A stretch of 64,000 nucleotides of DNA from an uncultured Clostridia bacterium. Lineage in GTDB: Bacteria > Bacillota > Clostridia > Christensenellales > Borkfalkiaceae. Shown here in pieces: positions 16,559-25,196 of the stretch (positions within the stretch are counted from its first letter, which is position 1; each line of letters opens with the position of its first letter). The stretch is from NCBI GenBank assembly GCA_947631195.1, contig CANRKK010000007.1:17194-81193 (forward strand). The letters run 5' to 3'. Below the pieces are notes generated by a model. That model ran no database searches, was not told where the DNA came from, and saw only the letters and a list, made by a program, of their open reading frames with translations. The translations under genes were made by a program, and so were the position numbers.

Positions 16559-16819
16559 AATTATTAAATTATAAAACTGCCTTTACGAAGTCCTGCGGCG
16601 GTAGAAGCGAGTTATGCACGCCGCCCGGGGATTTCAAGCGGTTAGAAGCAAGCAGCGCATACGAAATCCTGCGGCGGGTAGAAGCGAGCAGAGCAAGGAA
16701 AGCGAGCACCGACGACAGGAGTGTACATAGACGTACACGTCGTACCGAAGGCGTTAGCCTTACTTAGGCGGCGCGGAGCTTGACACCGCTATGCGACGCT
16801 TATACACGCCGCCCGGGAG

Positions 16820-17734
16820 CTACTGCTTTTCGATAATGTCAAGTATCTCCGATATCCTATCCAAATCGTCCCGCGAATAGTAGTCTATGTAGATGCGCCC
16901 CTTTGCGTCGGTGCCTATCAGGCTGACCTTGGTGCGGAACGCAAATCTCATGCGCTCTACCAGCCGCTTGAGTTCGACCGAGGCGAGCGCACGCTTTTTC
17001 TTTTTGCGCTCCTCCAAAACTTCGGGCGGGATATTGTAGGCGCGCACCCGCTTTTCGAGCTCGCGCACGGAGTACTGGTTTTTGATTGTGTCCTGCGCAA
17101 ACTCTATCTGGTCGTCGGCGGGCAGCGGTACTATTGTCCTTGCGTGGCCTGCCGAAAGCCGCCCCTCCGCCACCATCATCATGACTTCGGGCGTGAGGTT
17201 TAGTAGCCTGAGCGTGTTGGCGACCGCGGGGCGGGACTTGCCTATCCTTTCGGCCAGCTCGTCCTGCGTCAGCTTGTAGTCCACCATCAGCTGCTTCATC
17301 GCCGTCGCCGCCTCTATGGGGTTCAAGTCCTCGCGCTGCAGGTTTTCAATCAGGGAAATTTCCTTTATCTCCCTGTCGGAATACTTCCTTATTACTACGG
17401 GAATGGTGGTTTTGTTTGCGAGTTTGCAGGCACGGAACCTGCGCTCGCCCGCAATCACCATGTAGGTGCCGTCGCCGTTGTCGTTCACGACGATGGGCAT
17501 GATGACGCCGTGCTTTTTTATAGAGTCGGCAAGTTCTTTCAGCGATTGCTCGTCAAAGTTTTTGCGCGGCTGGTTGGGGTTTGCAAAGATCTTTGTAAGC
17601 TCCATCTCCTCCGCGTTTTTTCTCTCCTCCTCGGTAAAATCAAAGGCGCTCTTGTGGTTTTTAAACGCCTCCTCGTAGGCCGCCCCCGTCTCCTGCATCA
17701 AATCGTCCAAACTTTTTCCCAATCCTCTTGCCAT
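16820..17734 (-). CDS. spo0J: Chromosome partitioning protein ParB/Spo0J
   Basis: ParB binds parS near the origin, slides as a CTP-dependent clamp and loads SMC. The 304-residue protein has the N-terminal ParB domain with the CTP-binding GERRFRA motif (residues 96-102), a helix-turn-helix parS reader (about 154-179, LTQDELAERIGKSRPAVAN), and a C-terminal dimerisation domain. The N-terminal MARGLGKSLDDLM is typical. The ATG follows CAGAGGTG. It is separated from soj by one unknown gene and 72 bp, whereas soj and spo0J are usually adjacent. Three parS-like sites lie 1.9-4.3 kb away. Confidence 0.95.
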   Translation of the reverse strand: MARGLGKSLDDLMQETGAAYEEAFKNHKSAFDFTEEERKNAEEMELTKIFANPNQPRKNFDEQSLKELADSIKKHGVIMPIVVNDNGDGTYMVIAGERRFRACKLANKTTIPVVIRKYSDREIKEISLIENLQREDLNPIEAATAMKQLMVDYKLTQDELAERIGKSRPAVANTLRLLNLTPEVMMMVAEGRLSAGHARTIVPLPADDQIEFAQDTIKNQYSVRELEKRVRAYNIPPEVLEERKKKKRALASVELKRLVERMRFAFRTKVSLIGTDAKGRIYIDYYSRDDLDRISEILDIIEKQ

Positions 17735-17806
17735 ATGTCACCTCTGTCGTAATTTCTTGTGCGCGGCCTTAAAAACTGCCCGCGCTTTTATATTTTTTAT
17801 TGTTTT

Positions 17807-18820
17807 TTAGCTGAGATCCGTGTGATATCTCTCGTGCGTGCACGAAGAAAAGATACATTTGCCCTCTTTGTAAAAGGCCAAATCCTCCAAAATTCCCATG
17901 TCGTAGTCGTCTTTCAGAGCTTTCAGCCAGCCTATGCTGCCGCCATTCAGACTGAAATACATCGTCTTTGCAAGCCGCCCCGAAGCGGTGCAGTGCCACA
18001 CAAAGCCCACTTCCGTCCGCCTGTGCGCGCCCTTGAGCGGGGCGTAGCACTCAAGCCCGAGTTCGTAGTCGTCGGGACGGATTTTGATGTTTTGCCTCAT
18101 TTTGCCGAGGCAGAAAAGGCACGTTCCCTCAAAATCCACGGCCTCATACATGTGCCACAGCTCTTTAAATTTTGAATATTTGGCGTTGCCCTTCGCGAAT
18201 TCGTCTCCGAAAAAGACGCTTCCGCCGTTTGCCTCCATAAACTCCGCGCGGCCGGCGGCGTACTTTGAATACTCCTCCTTTACCTCCGCGTACAGTCTTT
18301 CAAAGGGCGGCAATTGCCTCTTTTGTCCCTCCGTAAGCCTGCCGTAGGCGGCAAGGGCCGTCTTTTTAGTATATTCGGAAAGTTTAGCCGCGGCAGCGGC
18401 TGCCTCCCGCTCCCCCACCCTGTAAATTCCGTAGGGGTGCTCCCCGTCGTACTCGTTAAAGGGAGCCGTGAGGGAAAATTCGTCGGCCGACGGCAGATAT
18501 TTTTCAAGCAGCTCCGCCATGCCTATCGTTTTAAACTTCTTGTCGGCGAGGTATTCTTCAAGGCTCGCAAAGCCGCCCGCCGAAACTATTTTAACATCTC
18601 CGTTCTTGCGGACAAGTTTCAAAAGCTCCTTAAAGTCCGCGCAACCGTATTCCTTGCCGCAGGAGACGGCCCTGTAGCCCGAAATCTTTTCTTCGAACAC
18701 GCTGCCGTCAAAATCCACGGTTATCTGCGGCTCGATTTTGTAAACCTTGCCGTCCGCCTCAACGACCGTATCCGCGCGGTCCTCCTCCAAAAGGGTGAAA
18801 AGCAAACTTTCGTCCGTCAT
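17807..18820 (-). CDS. Unknown protein encoded between soj and spo0J
   Basis: A 337-residue protein that I do not recognise. It is predicted soluble, with no signal peptide or helix. Visible features: an acidic N-terminal region (1-60), a Lys/Glu/Ala-rich helical middle (about 150-215), and a C-terminal part (230-337) with CLFCLGKMRQNIKI, ECYAPLKG, GFVWHC and CIFSSCTHERYH, in which spaced Cys and His could bind a metal. The ATG overlaps the soj stop by 4 bp, so translation is coupled to soj, which argues for a real, co-expressed gene with a partition or origin-linked role. That link is inferred from position only. Confidence 0.8.
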   Translation of the reverse strand: MTDESLLFTLLEEDRADTVVEADGKVYKIEPQITVDFDGSVFEEKISGYRAVSCGKEYGCADFKELLKLVRKNGDVKIVSAGGFASLEEYLADKKFKTIGMAELLEKYLPSADEFSLTAPFNEYDGEHPYGIYRVGEREAAAAAAKLSEYTKKTALAAYGRLTEGQKRQLPPFERLYAEVKEEYSKYAAGRAEFMEANGGSVFFGDEFAKGNAKYSKFKELWHMYEAVDFEGTCLFCLGKMRQNIKIRPDDYELGLECYAPLKGAHRRTEVGFVWHCTASGRLAKTMYFSLNGGSIGWLKALKDDYDMGILEDLAFYKEGKCIFSSCTHERYHTDLS

Positions 18821-19581
18821 TTCTGCTTTGCCAAAAACTCCTCGGTGAGGGCCTTATATGCGCGTGCCCCGACGCATTTGGGGTCGTGCAACATAATGGG
18901 CACGCCGTGCGAGGGAGCTTCTGCAAGCCTTATGTTGCGCGGGATTATTATCTCGTACAGCTTGCTTTTGAAAAACTTCTTTATCTCCACCGCTATCTGT
19001 TTGGCGATGAGCGCCCTGCCGTCGTAGAGGGTTATCACCACCCCCTCTATCTGCAACGCGGGGTTGAGGTGCTGCTTAACCATGCTTATGGTGTTCATCA
19101 GCTGGCTCACGCCCTCTAAGGCGTAGTACTCCGCCTGCAGCGGGATTATCACCGAATCGCTCGCCACCCACGCGTTGACGGTCAAAAGCCCCAGCGAGGG
19201 CGGGCAGTCTATAAATATGTAGTCGTAGTCGTCCCTTACCTTTGAAAGAGCCTCTTTCAGCAGCTTTTCCCGCGGGCGTTTGTACACGAGGTCCACTTCG
19301 GCCCCCGTCAGGTCGACGTTTGCGGGCAAAATGTCCAGCCCCTGCACCTGCGTGGACAAAATGTTTTGTGCCGCGGGCTCGTCCTCAACCAAAACGTTGT
19401 ACACCGATTTTTTCAACGACGATTTGGAAAAGCCGAGGCCGGTCGTGGCGTTGCCCTGCGAGTCAATGTCCACGAGCAGCACTTTTTTGCCCATGTACGC
19501 CAAGTACGCAGCCATGTTTACGGCCGTAGTGGTTTTGCCCACTCCGCCTTTCTTGTTTGAAAAAGATACAATCTTACCCAT
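18817..19581 (-). CDS. soj: Chromosome partitioning ATPase ParA/Soj
   Basis: Soj is a Walker-type ATPase that works with ParB in origin segregation and modulates DnaA in Bacillus. The 254-residue protein shows the deviant Walker A KKGGVGKTT (residues 10-18), DIDSQGN (Walker A', about 38-44) and FIDCPPSLG (Walker B, about 124-132), and lacks the N-terminal helix-turn-helix of plasmid ParA type Ia. A parS-like site sits 10 bp upstream of its start. The start follows AGGTGGG. Confidence 0.95.
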   Translation of the reverse strand: MGKIVSFSNKKGGVGKTTTAVNMAAYLAYMGKKVLLVDIDSQGNATTGLGFSKSSLKKSVYNVLVEDEPAAQNILSTQVQGLDILPANVDLTGAEVDLVYKRPREKLLKEALSKVRDDYDYIFIDCPPSLGLLTVNAWVASDSVIIPLQAEYYALEGVSQLMNTISMVKQHLNPALQIEGVVITLYDGRALIAKQIAVEIKKFFKSKLYEIIIPRNIRLAEAPSHGVPIMLHDPKCVGARAYKALTEEFLAKQK

Positions 19582-19590
19582 ATCCCACCT

Positions 19591-19606
19591 TGTTTCACGA
19601 GAAACA
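19591..19606. promoter_or_regulatory. parS-like site 1
   Basis: TGTTTCACGAGAAACA differs from the consensus TGTTTCACGTGAAACA at one position. It lies just upstream of soj, a usual parS position. Confidence 0.8.
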
Positions 19607-19674
19607 TTTTTTCTTCGCGGGGATTTTTCGGGGCGGAACGGGCCGTAAAAGCCGCCCCGCCCGAAGTTTGCCCT

Positions 19675-21729
19675 TTAGTTGTTTTCGTCGGGATTTTCCT
19701 TATCCTCGTAGCGTTTAAAGGGATTATCCTTGTCCGCGCTGTCGTTTTCGTCCATAAACTTTATCACTTCGGCGTAGCTCTTGCCTTCCATCAGAAGGTC
19801 TACTTCCTCGGTGTAGATGGTCTCGCGCTCTATCAAAACGCGGGCCATATTGTCCAAAATGCTCTTGTGGTCGGAAAGGAGCTGCGTTGCGCGGGCGTGC
19901 GCACCCTCGATAAGCGCGCGCATCTCGGAGTCGATGGCCTTTGCCGTCTCCTCGGAGTAGGCGTTGTGCGTTTCCATATCCTTGCCGAGGAACACCGTCT
20001 GCGAGTTGGAGCCGTAGGTAACGAGGCCCATCTTCTCGCTCATGCCCCATTCGGTGACCATGCGTTTTGCCGTTTCGGTGACGCGTTCCAAATCGTTCGA
20101 GGCCCCGGTGGTGATGTCCTTTATCACAAGTTCTTCGGCAACCCTGCCGCCGAGCATCATGCAGATCATGTCGGTGAGTTTTGCCTTGGACATGTGCATG
20201 TCGTCGTTGTCGGGACGGGTCATGGTGTAGCCCGCCGCGTTGCCGCGGGGAATTATCGTAACTTCCTGCACGGGGTCGCAATTTTCGCAAAGTCTCGCAA
20301 TTATCGCGTGTCCCGATTCATGGTAGGCGGTGATCCGCTTGTCGCTCTCGGTAACCACCCAGCTCTTTTTCTGGGGACCCATGAGCACCTTGTTGATGCC
20401 CTCGTACAATTCGGTGTTGGTTATAAATTTTTTGCCCGCGCGCGCGGCGAGTATCGCCGCCTCGTTTAATAGGTTGGCAAGGTCCGCACCCGAAAAGCCC
20501 GCCGTCATTCTGGCAACCGTCTTGAAGTTTACGTCGGGCGCAAGCGGCTTGTTGCGGGAATGGACCTTCAAAATCTGCTCCCTGCCCTTTACGTCGGGGA
20601 GGTTGACGTAGATCTGCCTGTCAAACCTGCCGGGCCTCATCAGCGCGGGGTCGAGAATATCCGCGCGGTTCGTGGCCGCCATTATAATCACGCCCTCGTT
20701 GCTCTCGAAGCCGTCCATGCCGACAAGTATCTGGTTCAGGGTCTGTTCGCGTTCGTCGTTGCCGCCGCCGAGACCCGCGCCGCGGTGACGGCCGACAGCG
20801 TCGATTTCGTCTATAAAGATGATGCAGGGCTGGTTCTTCTTGGCCATATCAAATAGGTCGCGCACGCGCGACGCGCCCACGCCCACGTACATTTCTACGA
20901 AGTCCGAGCCGGAAACGGAGAAGAAGGGAACGCCCGCTTCGCCCGCCACGGCCTTTGCAAACAGCGTTTTGCCCGTTCCGGGAGGGCCGACCAAAAGCAC
21001 GCCCTTGGGCACGCGCGCCCCCAAATCAGAAAACTTTTTGGGCTGGCGCAAAAACTCTACAATCTCGGCAAGTTCAACCTTTTCCTCTTCTGCGCCCGCA
21101 ACGTCGGTGAAGCGCACGCGGATATTCGTTGTCACGCTGGCCTTGCTCTTCGCAAAGCTGGCTATGCCGCCCCTGCCGCCCATGGTGGAACGGATCAAAA
21201 AGAAGAAGATCAAAACCACTATCACGAGGGACCCTATCGTCAGTGCCGAGGACCACCAGTTGCCCGCGTTGGGATTTTCAAAGCTGAGCGCAACGCCGTT
21301 GTCCATCCAGGTCTTTAAAACCGAGTCGTTTTTTAAACTCTCCGACGAGAACGCCGAGGGGCCGAAACAGGTGTATTGCTGCCCCCAGCTGCCGTCCGCG
21401 TTCTTGCGCGTGCCGGTGTATTTGTAGGCGTCAAACTGTATGCGCTTGATTGCCACGAGCTCCTCGTTAACGGGCTGGCCGTTGGCGTTCGTGGAGTGTT
21501 TTACCCACTTGTCGTTTTCAAGCACGTAGCCTTCGGGGGCCGAACCGCCTTCGGGTATTACGGCCTTGCCGTCGTCGTCAAAATACTTGGCGTTGTCAAC
21601 GTATTCCATGAACACGTTGTAGTCAACTTCCGCGGCGCGGGGCATCATGTTCAAAACAAGAGTGACCACCACAGCGATGACGAGCGCAAGGATAATCACC
21701 CACATCACTATTTTGCCTTTTTTGCTCAA
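19675..21729 (-). CDS. ftsH: ATP-dependent zinc metalloprotease FtsH
   Basis: Membrane-bound hexameric AAA+ protease that degrades membrane and regulatory proteins. The 684-residue protein has a first helix (about 8-29), an extracytoplasmic domain of about 130 residues, a second helix (about 160-180), an AAA+ module with [14 protein letters not shown] and [17 protein letters not shown], and the zinc site HESGH near residue 470 (HEAGH in most homologues). The extracytoplasmic domain is longer than in Bacillus FtsH. The start codon is TTG, placed 8 nt after GGAG. A promoter lies at 21779-21807. Confidence 0.95.
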   Translation of the reverse strand: MSKKGKIVMWVIILALVIAVVVTLVLNMMPRAAEVDYNVFMEYVDNAKYFDDDGKAVIPEGGSAPEGYVLENDKWVKHSTNANGQPVNEELVAIKRIQFDAYKYTGTRKNADGSWGQQYTCFGPSAFSSESLKNDSVLKTWMDNGVALSFENPNAGNWWSSALTIGSLVIVVLIFFFLIRSTMGGRGGIASFAKSKASVTTNIRVRFTDVAGAEEEKVELAEIVEFLRQPKKFSDLGARVPKGVLLVGPPGTGKTLFAKAVAGEAGVPFFSVSGSDFVEMYVGVGASRVRDLFDMAKKNQPCIIFIDEIDAVGRHRGAGLGGGNDEREQTLNQILVGMDGFESNEGVIIMAATNRADILDPALMRPGRFDRQIYVNLPDVKGREQILKVHSRNKPLAPDVNFKTVARMTAGFSGADLANLLNEAAILAARAGKKFITNTELYEGINKVLMGPQKKSWVVTESDKRITAYHESGHAIIARLCENCDPVQEVTIIPRGNAAGYTMTRPDNDDMHMSKAKLTDMICMMLGGRVAEELVIKDITTGASNDLERVTETAKRMVTEWGMSEKMGLVTYGSNSQTVFLGKDMETHNAYSEETAKAIDSEMRALIEGAHARATQLLSDHKSILDNMARVLIERETIYTEEVDLLMEGKSYAEVIKFMDENDSADKDNPFKRYEDKENPDENN

Positions 21730-21778
21730 ATTATTGCTCCTTTATTATGATTTATCGTTTTTATATAAGATACTACTA

Positions 21779-21807
21779 ATTTTATCATACATTCTTTTGT
21801 ATTTCAA
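21779..21807 (-). promoter_or_regulatory. ftsH promoter
   Basis: Minus strand: TTGAAA, 17-bp spacer, TAAAAT, with the TTG start about 50 nt downstream. Confidence 0.55.
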
Positions 21808-21947
21808 GTATTTGGAGGGGCAAAAAACAGTTTATCACACAATTTTTATTTAACTTACACCGTTCCCCGACCGCAGCCAACTGTTCGTAAAACACATATT
21901 TCAGCCAAAAAATTTCTTTGCGCCTATCCAATTTTTACCAAAAATAA

Positions 21948-21963
21948 TGTTTAACGTGGAACA
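21948..21963. promoter_or_regulatory. parS-like site 2
   Basis: TGTTTAACGTGGAACA has two differences from the consensus parS sequence and lies next to the DnaA-box cluster. Confidence 0.6.
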
Positions 21964-21990
21964 TACAGCCAAATAAATTGTACGTATTTT

Positions 21991-22006
21991 TGTTTCACGT
22001 GGAACG
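21991..22006. promoter_or_regulatory. parS-like site 3
   Basis: TGTTTCACGTGGAACG has two differences from the consensus and lies 27 bp from site 2. The pair suggests a ParB loading region beside the origin. Confidence 0.65.
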
Positions 22007-22027
22007 CGGAGCGCGAAAATTTGCCCT

Positions 22028-22275
22028 TTGTGGACACTGTGGATAACTTTTTTGAACCCCGACACGGTTTTCAGGCGTTTTTTTGTGGAATTGTTGACAC
22101 ATTTCCCGCCTTTTGTGGACAATTTTTTTGCGGGGCGCATATAATCCGCCTTGCCGTTGCCCCATTCAGATATATTTTGTGTATTTTTGTGGATAAAATT
22201 CCGCCATATCGCCCCTCTACGGGGTTTTGGAGGTGTGCAATTGTTGTTAATATGTGGATAAAATGTTGATAATTT
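22028..22275. other. DnaA-box cluster 1, candidate replication origin
   Basis: The gene-free stretch 21730-22449 holds two parS-like sites and then a cluster of DnaA boxes, all in one orientation (TGTGGATAA, the complement of TTATCCACA): exact at 22038-22046, 22188-22196 and 22253-22261, one mismatch at 22114-22122 (TGTGGACAA) and 22264-22272 (TGTTGATAA), and weaker ones at 22029 and 22084. AT-rich runs lie between them. Strand bias of the surrounding genes switches near here. No dnaA gene is adjacent. Confidence 0.7.
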
Positions 22276-22449
22276 TTTTGAACTTGCGCCTAACGGAAAT
22301 GCGCCGCGCAAAAGTTACAGGGCGCATAAATTTTTTGGGGGCGCAAAATTATCCCGCGCGGGGTCGTTCCACATAATATATATGGCGGGATTTCAACTTG
22401 AGGGCATAAACCTTGCCGTCTTTGGCAATAAACCTTGGGAGGTTTAATT

Positions 22450-22974
22450 ATGGACTACTCCTTTAATCTGTATAATTCATTGGCGGCGGACGGCATCTGC
22501 CTCGCCCTCAAAAAAAATCTCCCGCAAGGGGAGCTTGCCCCCGTGGTGCTCTGTATAGGGAGCGACCTTTCTGTGGGGGACAGTCTCGGCCCTGTCACGG
22601 GGACCAAATTAAAAGAAAAATTGGGTTTTTCGGGCTGCTTTATATACGGCACGCTCGCAAAGCCCATCACCGCCAACGAAGTTAAGTATATGAACGACTT
22701 TTTAAAATTCACCCACCCCGGCTGCCCCGTGATTGCCATCGACGCGGCCGTGGGTTCGGCGGGCGACATCGGCCTTATCAAAATAGCGAAGAGGGCGATA
22801 AAGCCCGGCAGCGGAGCCAACAAAAAACTTGCCAAGGTGGGGGATATTTCAATAATGGGAATAGTTGCCGAACGCTCGGTTTTTAACTATTCGCTGTTTT
22901 CGGCAACCCGCCTGAACATCATATATAAAATGTCGGAGATTATCTCCGAAGGCATTGCAAATTACCTCTTTTAG
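22450..22974 (+). CDS. yyaC: Sporulation protein YyaC (DUF1256, spore protease family)
   Basis: A 174-residue protein of the YyaC family, related in fold to the germination protease GPR. Conserved blocks: VVLCIGSDLSVGDSLGP (about 33-49), YGTLAKPITANE (about 66-77) and PVIAIDAAVG (about 93-102). The precise role is unsettled; it is a sporulation gene next to the soj/spo0J region in Bacillus as well. ATG 22450 is used because GGGAGG precedes it at the right distance. It stands alone between the DnaA-box cluster and repeat island 4. Confidence 0.9.
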   Translation: MDYSFNLYNSLAADGICLALKKNLPQGELAPVVLCIGSDLSVGDSLGPVTGTKLKEKLGFSGCFIYGTLAKPITANEVKYMNDFLKFTHPGCPVIAIDAAVGSAGDIGLIKIAKRAIKPGSGANKKLAKVGDISIMGIVAERSVFNYSLFSATRLNIIYKMSEIISEGIANYLF

Positions 22975-22977
22975 GCG

Positions 22978-23600
22978 GAGTTGGATAGGCGAGATTGGAA
23001 GGACGGCAATCTAAAGTCGCTGCGCGACAGATTCTTCGTCGGGCTTCGCCCTCATCTGCCGTTTCCCAAAGGGAACCCTCGGCAGGGCGTCGCTTCGCTC
23101 GCACAAAATGACACGGTTTAATGTTTGTTGTTATTATTTTAAATAATAAACGGCGCAAGCAAGCTACGCTTGCGCCAGCGCACCCAATTTGCGCATACTT
23201 GCGCCTGAGCGGGGTGAATTGCCGCGATTATATAATACGTGCGCCCTTATTAATCGCGGCAAGTGGGACGAGCGAGGCATTTCATAGCACAGCACAGTGC
23301 GCTGTGTGTGCCGCGTGAGGCCGCTTGCGGCCGCTACTCTGCCGAAGGTTCCCCAAAGGGGAAACGGCAGAGCGAGATGAGTGAGCGCATACGTCCCGCG
23401 CGAACGGTGCCCGAACACGTTGTTGTCCTTACGCCGTGTGAGAAAAAGCCCTTAAAATCACAAAAATACCAAGCACGGCCTGCTTGGTATTTTTGTGAAC
23501 TTTTTTGAAACGGTTTGTAGCGCTCAGCGGAATGAATGGCTAACGCTTTTTGAGGCCGCAACGCACGTAATGTCCAAAAGAAATATTCTTTCTTTTTTGC
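22978..23600. repeat. Repeat island 4 (E with L, B', G with L inside, T', A')
   Basis: No gene. E with an L insert (23010-23110), B' (23140-23262), G (23268-23450) carrying an extra segment (about 23315-23372) that matches L (CTGCCGAAGGTTCCCC, then GGGGAAACGGCAG), T' (23456-23507, stem ACCAAGCA/TGCTTGGT), A' (23508-23580). It shows a repeat inside a repeat inside a composite. Confidence 0.8.
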
Positions 23601-23687
23601 CTTTTGCCGACAACGTATGAGGTCACGAAAAACTCAACTTTTTTGGGAAAAACTCAACACGTATTGACAATTCAGGGCAAAACGGAG

Positions 23688-24134
23688 CTATAATTCAATC
23701 ACTTTCAGGCCGCACTTTTGCGCATAGTTTACGGTGTAGTAGGTGCCCCCGTTTTTGTGTCTTAAATAGCACAGAACTATGTCGGAATTGTCCACCATGA
23801 AGCGGTCCCTCACGTGCATGCAGCCGCTGTAATAATTTTCGGACAAAACTATCTTTTCGGAGCAGCGGGAGAGAATGTTGAGGTATCTATTTTTGTCAGA
23901 CTTCGAAAGGTAATCGAGCTGGTTTGCGCAGGGAATACAGGCGACGAGCTCCACCCCGCCGTACTTATCCAAAAGGGGTATGAGGCTCTCCGCGGCGGCG
24001 ACGTCGAACCCCCTCGCCATGCCGCACAAAAATCTGTTGCAGCCCGCCTTTATCAAATCGAGCACCACCTTGTCCAGCAGGTTGAAATCCAGATCTTTCA
24101 AAACACGGTGGCCCGTAAAACAACATACGCTCAT
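23688..24134 (-). CDS. DUF1273/YpsA-type SLOG domain protein
   Basis: A 148-residue protein of the SLOG (Rossmann-like, nucleotide-ligand-binding) superfamily. It begins MSVCCFTGHR, the YpsA/DUF1273 hallmark, and keeps FLCGMARGFDVAAAE (about 35-50) and the late block DIVLCYLRHKNGGT (about 117-130). Related proteins are thought to sense or make nucleotide-derived ligands; the cellular role here is unknown. Its ATG overlaps the rsmG stop by 4 bp, so it is the second gene of the rsmG transcript. Confidence 0.8.
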   Translation of the reverse strand: MSVCCFTGHRVLKDLDFNLLDKVVLDLIKAGCNRFLCGMARGFDVAAAESLIPLLDKYGGVELVACIPCANQLDYLSKSDKNRYLNILSRCSEKIVLSENYYSGCMHVRDRFMVDNSDIVLCYLRHKNGGTYYTVNYAQKCGLKVIEL

Positions 24135-24811
24135 AGCGGGTTTTTCCTCTCCCTGCCCCTGCCCCTCGGATATCCCGCGGGCGTGGGGGCGACTTTTTTT
24201 ACGATGACGAGCGTGCGGCCGCCGCAGTTTTCCAGCTCGTACTTAACTACCTGCTCCACCTTTCCGCCCAAAATTTTTATTGCCCTTGCGGCGTTATCCA
24301 GCTCTTCGCCGCACTCACCCTTGTAGGCGATAAACCTGCCGCCGACCTTGACGTAGGGCAGGCAATATTCCGACAGAGTGTTCAACGGCGCAACCGCCCG
24401 CGCGCAGCAAACGTCAAACTTTTCCCTCAAAGAAGGGTCCCGCGCCCCGTCCTCGGCGCGCATGTTTTTGACTTGTACACATTTTAAGCGGAGCTTTTCC
24501 ACAACCTCCTCAAGGTGACCGCACTTTTTGCCCGTGCTCTCGATAAGCGTAAAGGACAAATCGTCCCTTATAATCTTCAGGGGAACGGAGGGGAAGCCGC
24601 CGCCAGAGCCTATCTCGGCCACGTTCGCGCCCTCAAAAAAGTATTCCTCGCCCGCTATACTGTCCAAAAAATGCCTGTAAAAAATGCCCTCGTCGTCCAA
24701 AACGGAGGTTATATTGTACATCTTCGCGTGTTCTTTGATGAGCGAGGCGAACAGCGCAAAGCTGTCGGCGTGCTCTACTTGTATCAGGTGTTTAAGGCGG
24801 GCTATATCCAT
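24131..24811 (-). CDS. rsmG: 16S rRNA (guanine-527-N7)-methyltransferase RsmG
   Basis: RsmG (GidB) methylates G527 of 16S rRNA using SAM. The 226-residue protein shows RHFLDSIAG (about 46-54), the SAM-binding EIGSGGGFPSVPLKI (about 65-79) and ARAVAPLNTLSEYC (about 129-142). The N-terminus is short (33 residues before NIT), in line with the start at 24811, where the -10 box ends 6 nt away and no ribosome-binding site exists. In many Firmicutes rsmG sits in mnmE-mnmG-rsmG; mnmE and mnmG are absent here. Confidence 0.92.
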   Translation of the reverse strand: MDIARLKHLIQVEHADSFALFASLIKEHAKMYNITSVLDDEGIFYRHFLDSIAGEEYFFEGANVAEIGSGGGFPSVPLKIIRDDLSFTLIESTGKKCGHLEEVVEKLRLKCVQVKNMRAEDGARDPSLREKFDVCCARAVAPLNTLSEYCLPYVKVGGRFIAYKGECGEELDNAARAIKILGGKVEQVVKYELENCGGRTLVIVKKVAPTPAGYPRGRGRERKNPL

Positions 24812-24817
24812 ACCCCG

Positions 24818-24846
24818 ATTATACCAAAACTTTTAAACAATATCAA
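24818..24846 (-). promoter_or_regulatory. rsmG promoter, apparently leaderless
   Basis: Minus strand: TTGATA, 17-bp spacer, TATAAT, then six bases (CGGGGT) and ATG. Confidence 0.7.
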
Positions 24847-24854
24847 CATTTATT

Positions 24855-25112
24855 TTATCCACAATCCACAAAAAAAGGTGTACAACCCCCTTTGCGGCCC
24901 TTTTTTTGCTCTCCTTTCCCCTGCGGCGCGCCGAAATTTTTTTCCGGGCCCGCAAAGTTGTAAACCTGTCCACAAACAATCAACCGCTCAATCCACAAAA
25001 AATTACCCTAATTTGTTGACAGTTTGCTCGCCTAATCGTTTGCTTTTTGCCCTTCTTTTTGATATTATATATTTAGGTTTGGCGGCTTGGAAAAGTTATC
25101 GACAATTCCACA
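24855..25112. other. DnaA-box cluster 2 upstream of dnaN
   Basis: The gene-free stretch 24812-25196 carries TTATCCACA at 24855-24863 (exact), TTATCGACA at 25096-25104 (one mismatch) and several degenerate copies ending in TCCACA (24862, 24966, 24989), opposite in orientation to cluster 1. AT-rich DNA follows (25120-25170). With cluster 1 this looks like a bipartite origin, but with yyaC, the SLOG gene and rsmG in between instead of dnaA. Confidence 0.6.
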
Positions 25113-25196
25113 GCGGCTATTAATAAATCTATCATATTAATTTTTTAATAAATAAAATAAAAATAACCAAGGGGAATTTCCCGGAGAGGACTGTAT

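Larger units (their letters stand above)
15440..16815. repeat. Repeat island 3 (tandem, A, T, B, D, K, G', D', E, I')
   Basis: No gene in 1.4 kb. Tandem array (15466-15665, separate entry), A (15683-15760), T (15765-15812, stem GCAGACAT/ATGTCTGC), B (15813-15952), D (15965-16035), K (16050-16112), G' (16151-16275), the F edge, D' (16310-16395), E (16418-16475), a GC-rich hairpin (16532-16558), I' (16575-16815). B has the stem TTGCGCCAT/ATGGCGCAA at 15826-15834 and 15858-15866. Confidence 0.8.

Noticed and set aside
22450..24811. dnaA hidden between the two DnaA-box clusters
   Set aside because: The three genes there are yyaC, a SLOG protein and rsmG; none has an AAA+ domain or a DnaA DNA-binding motif.
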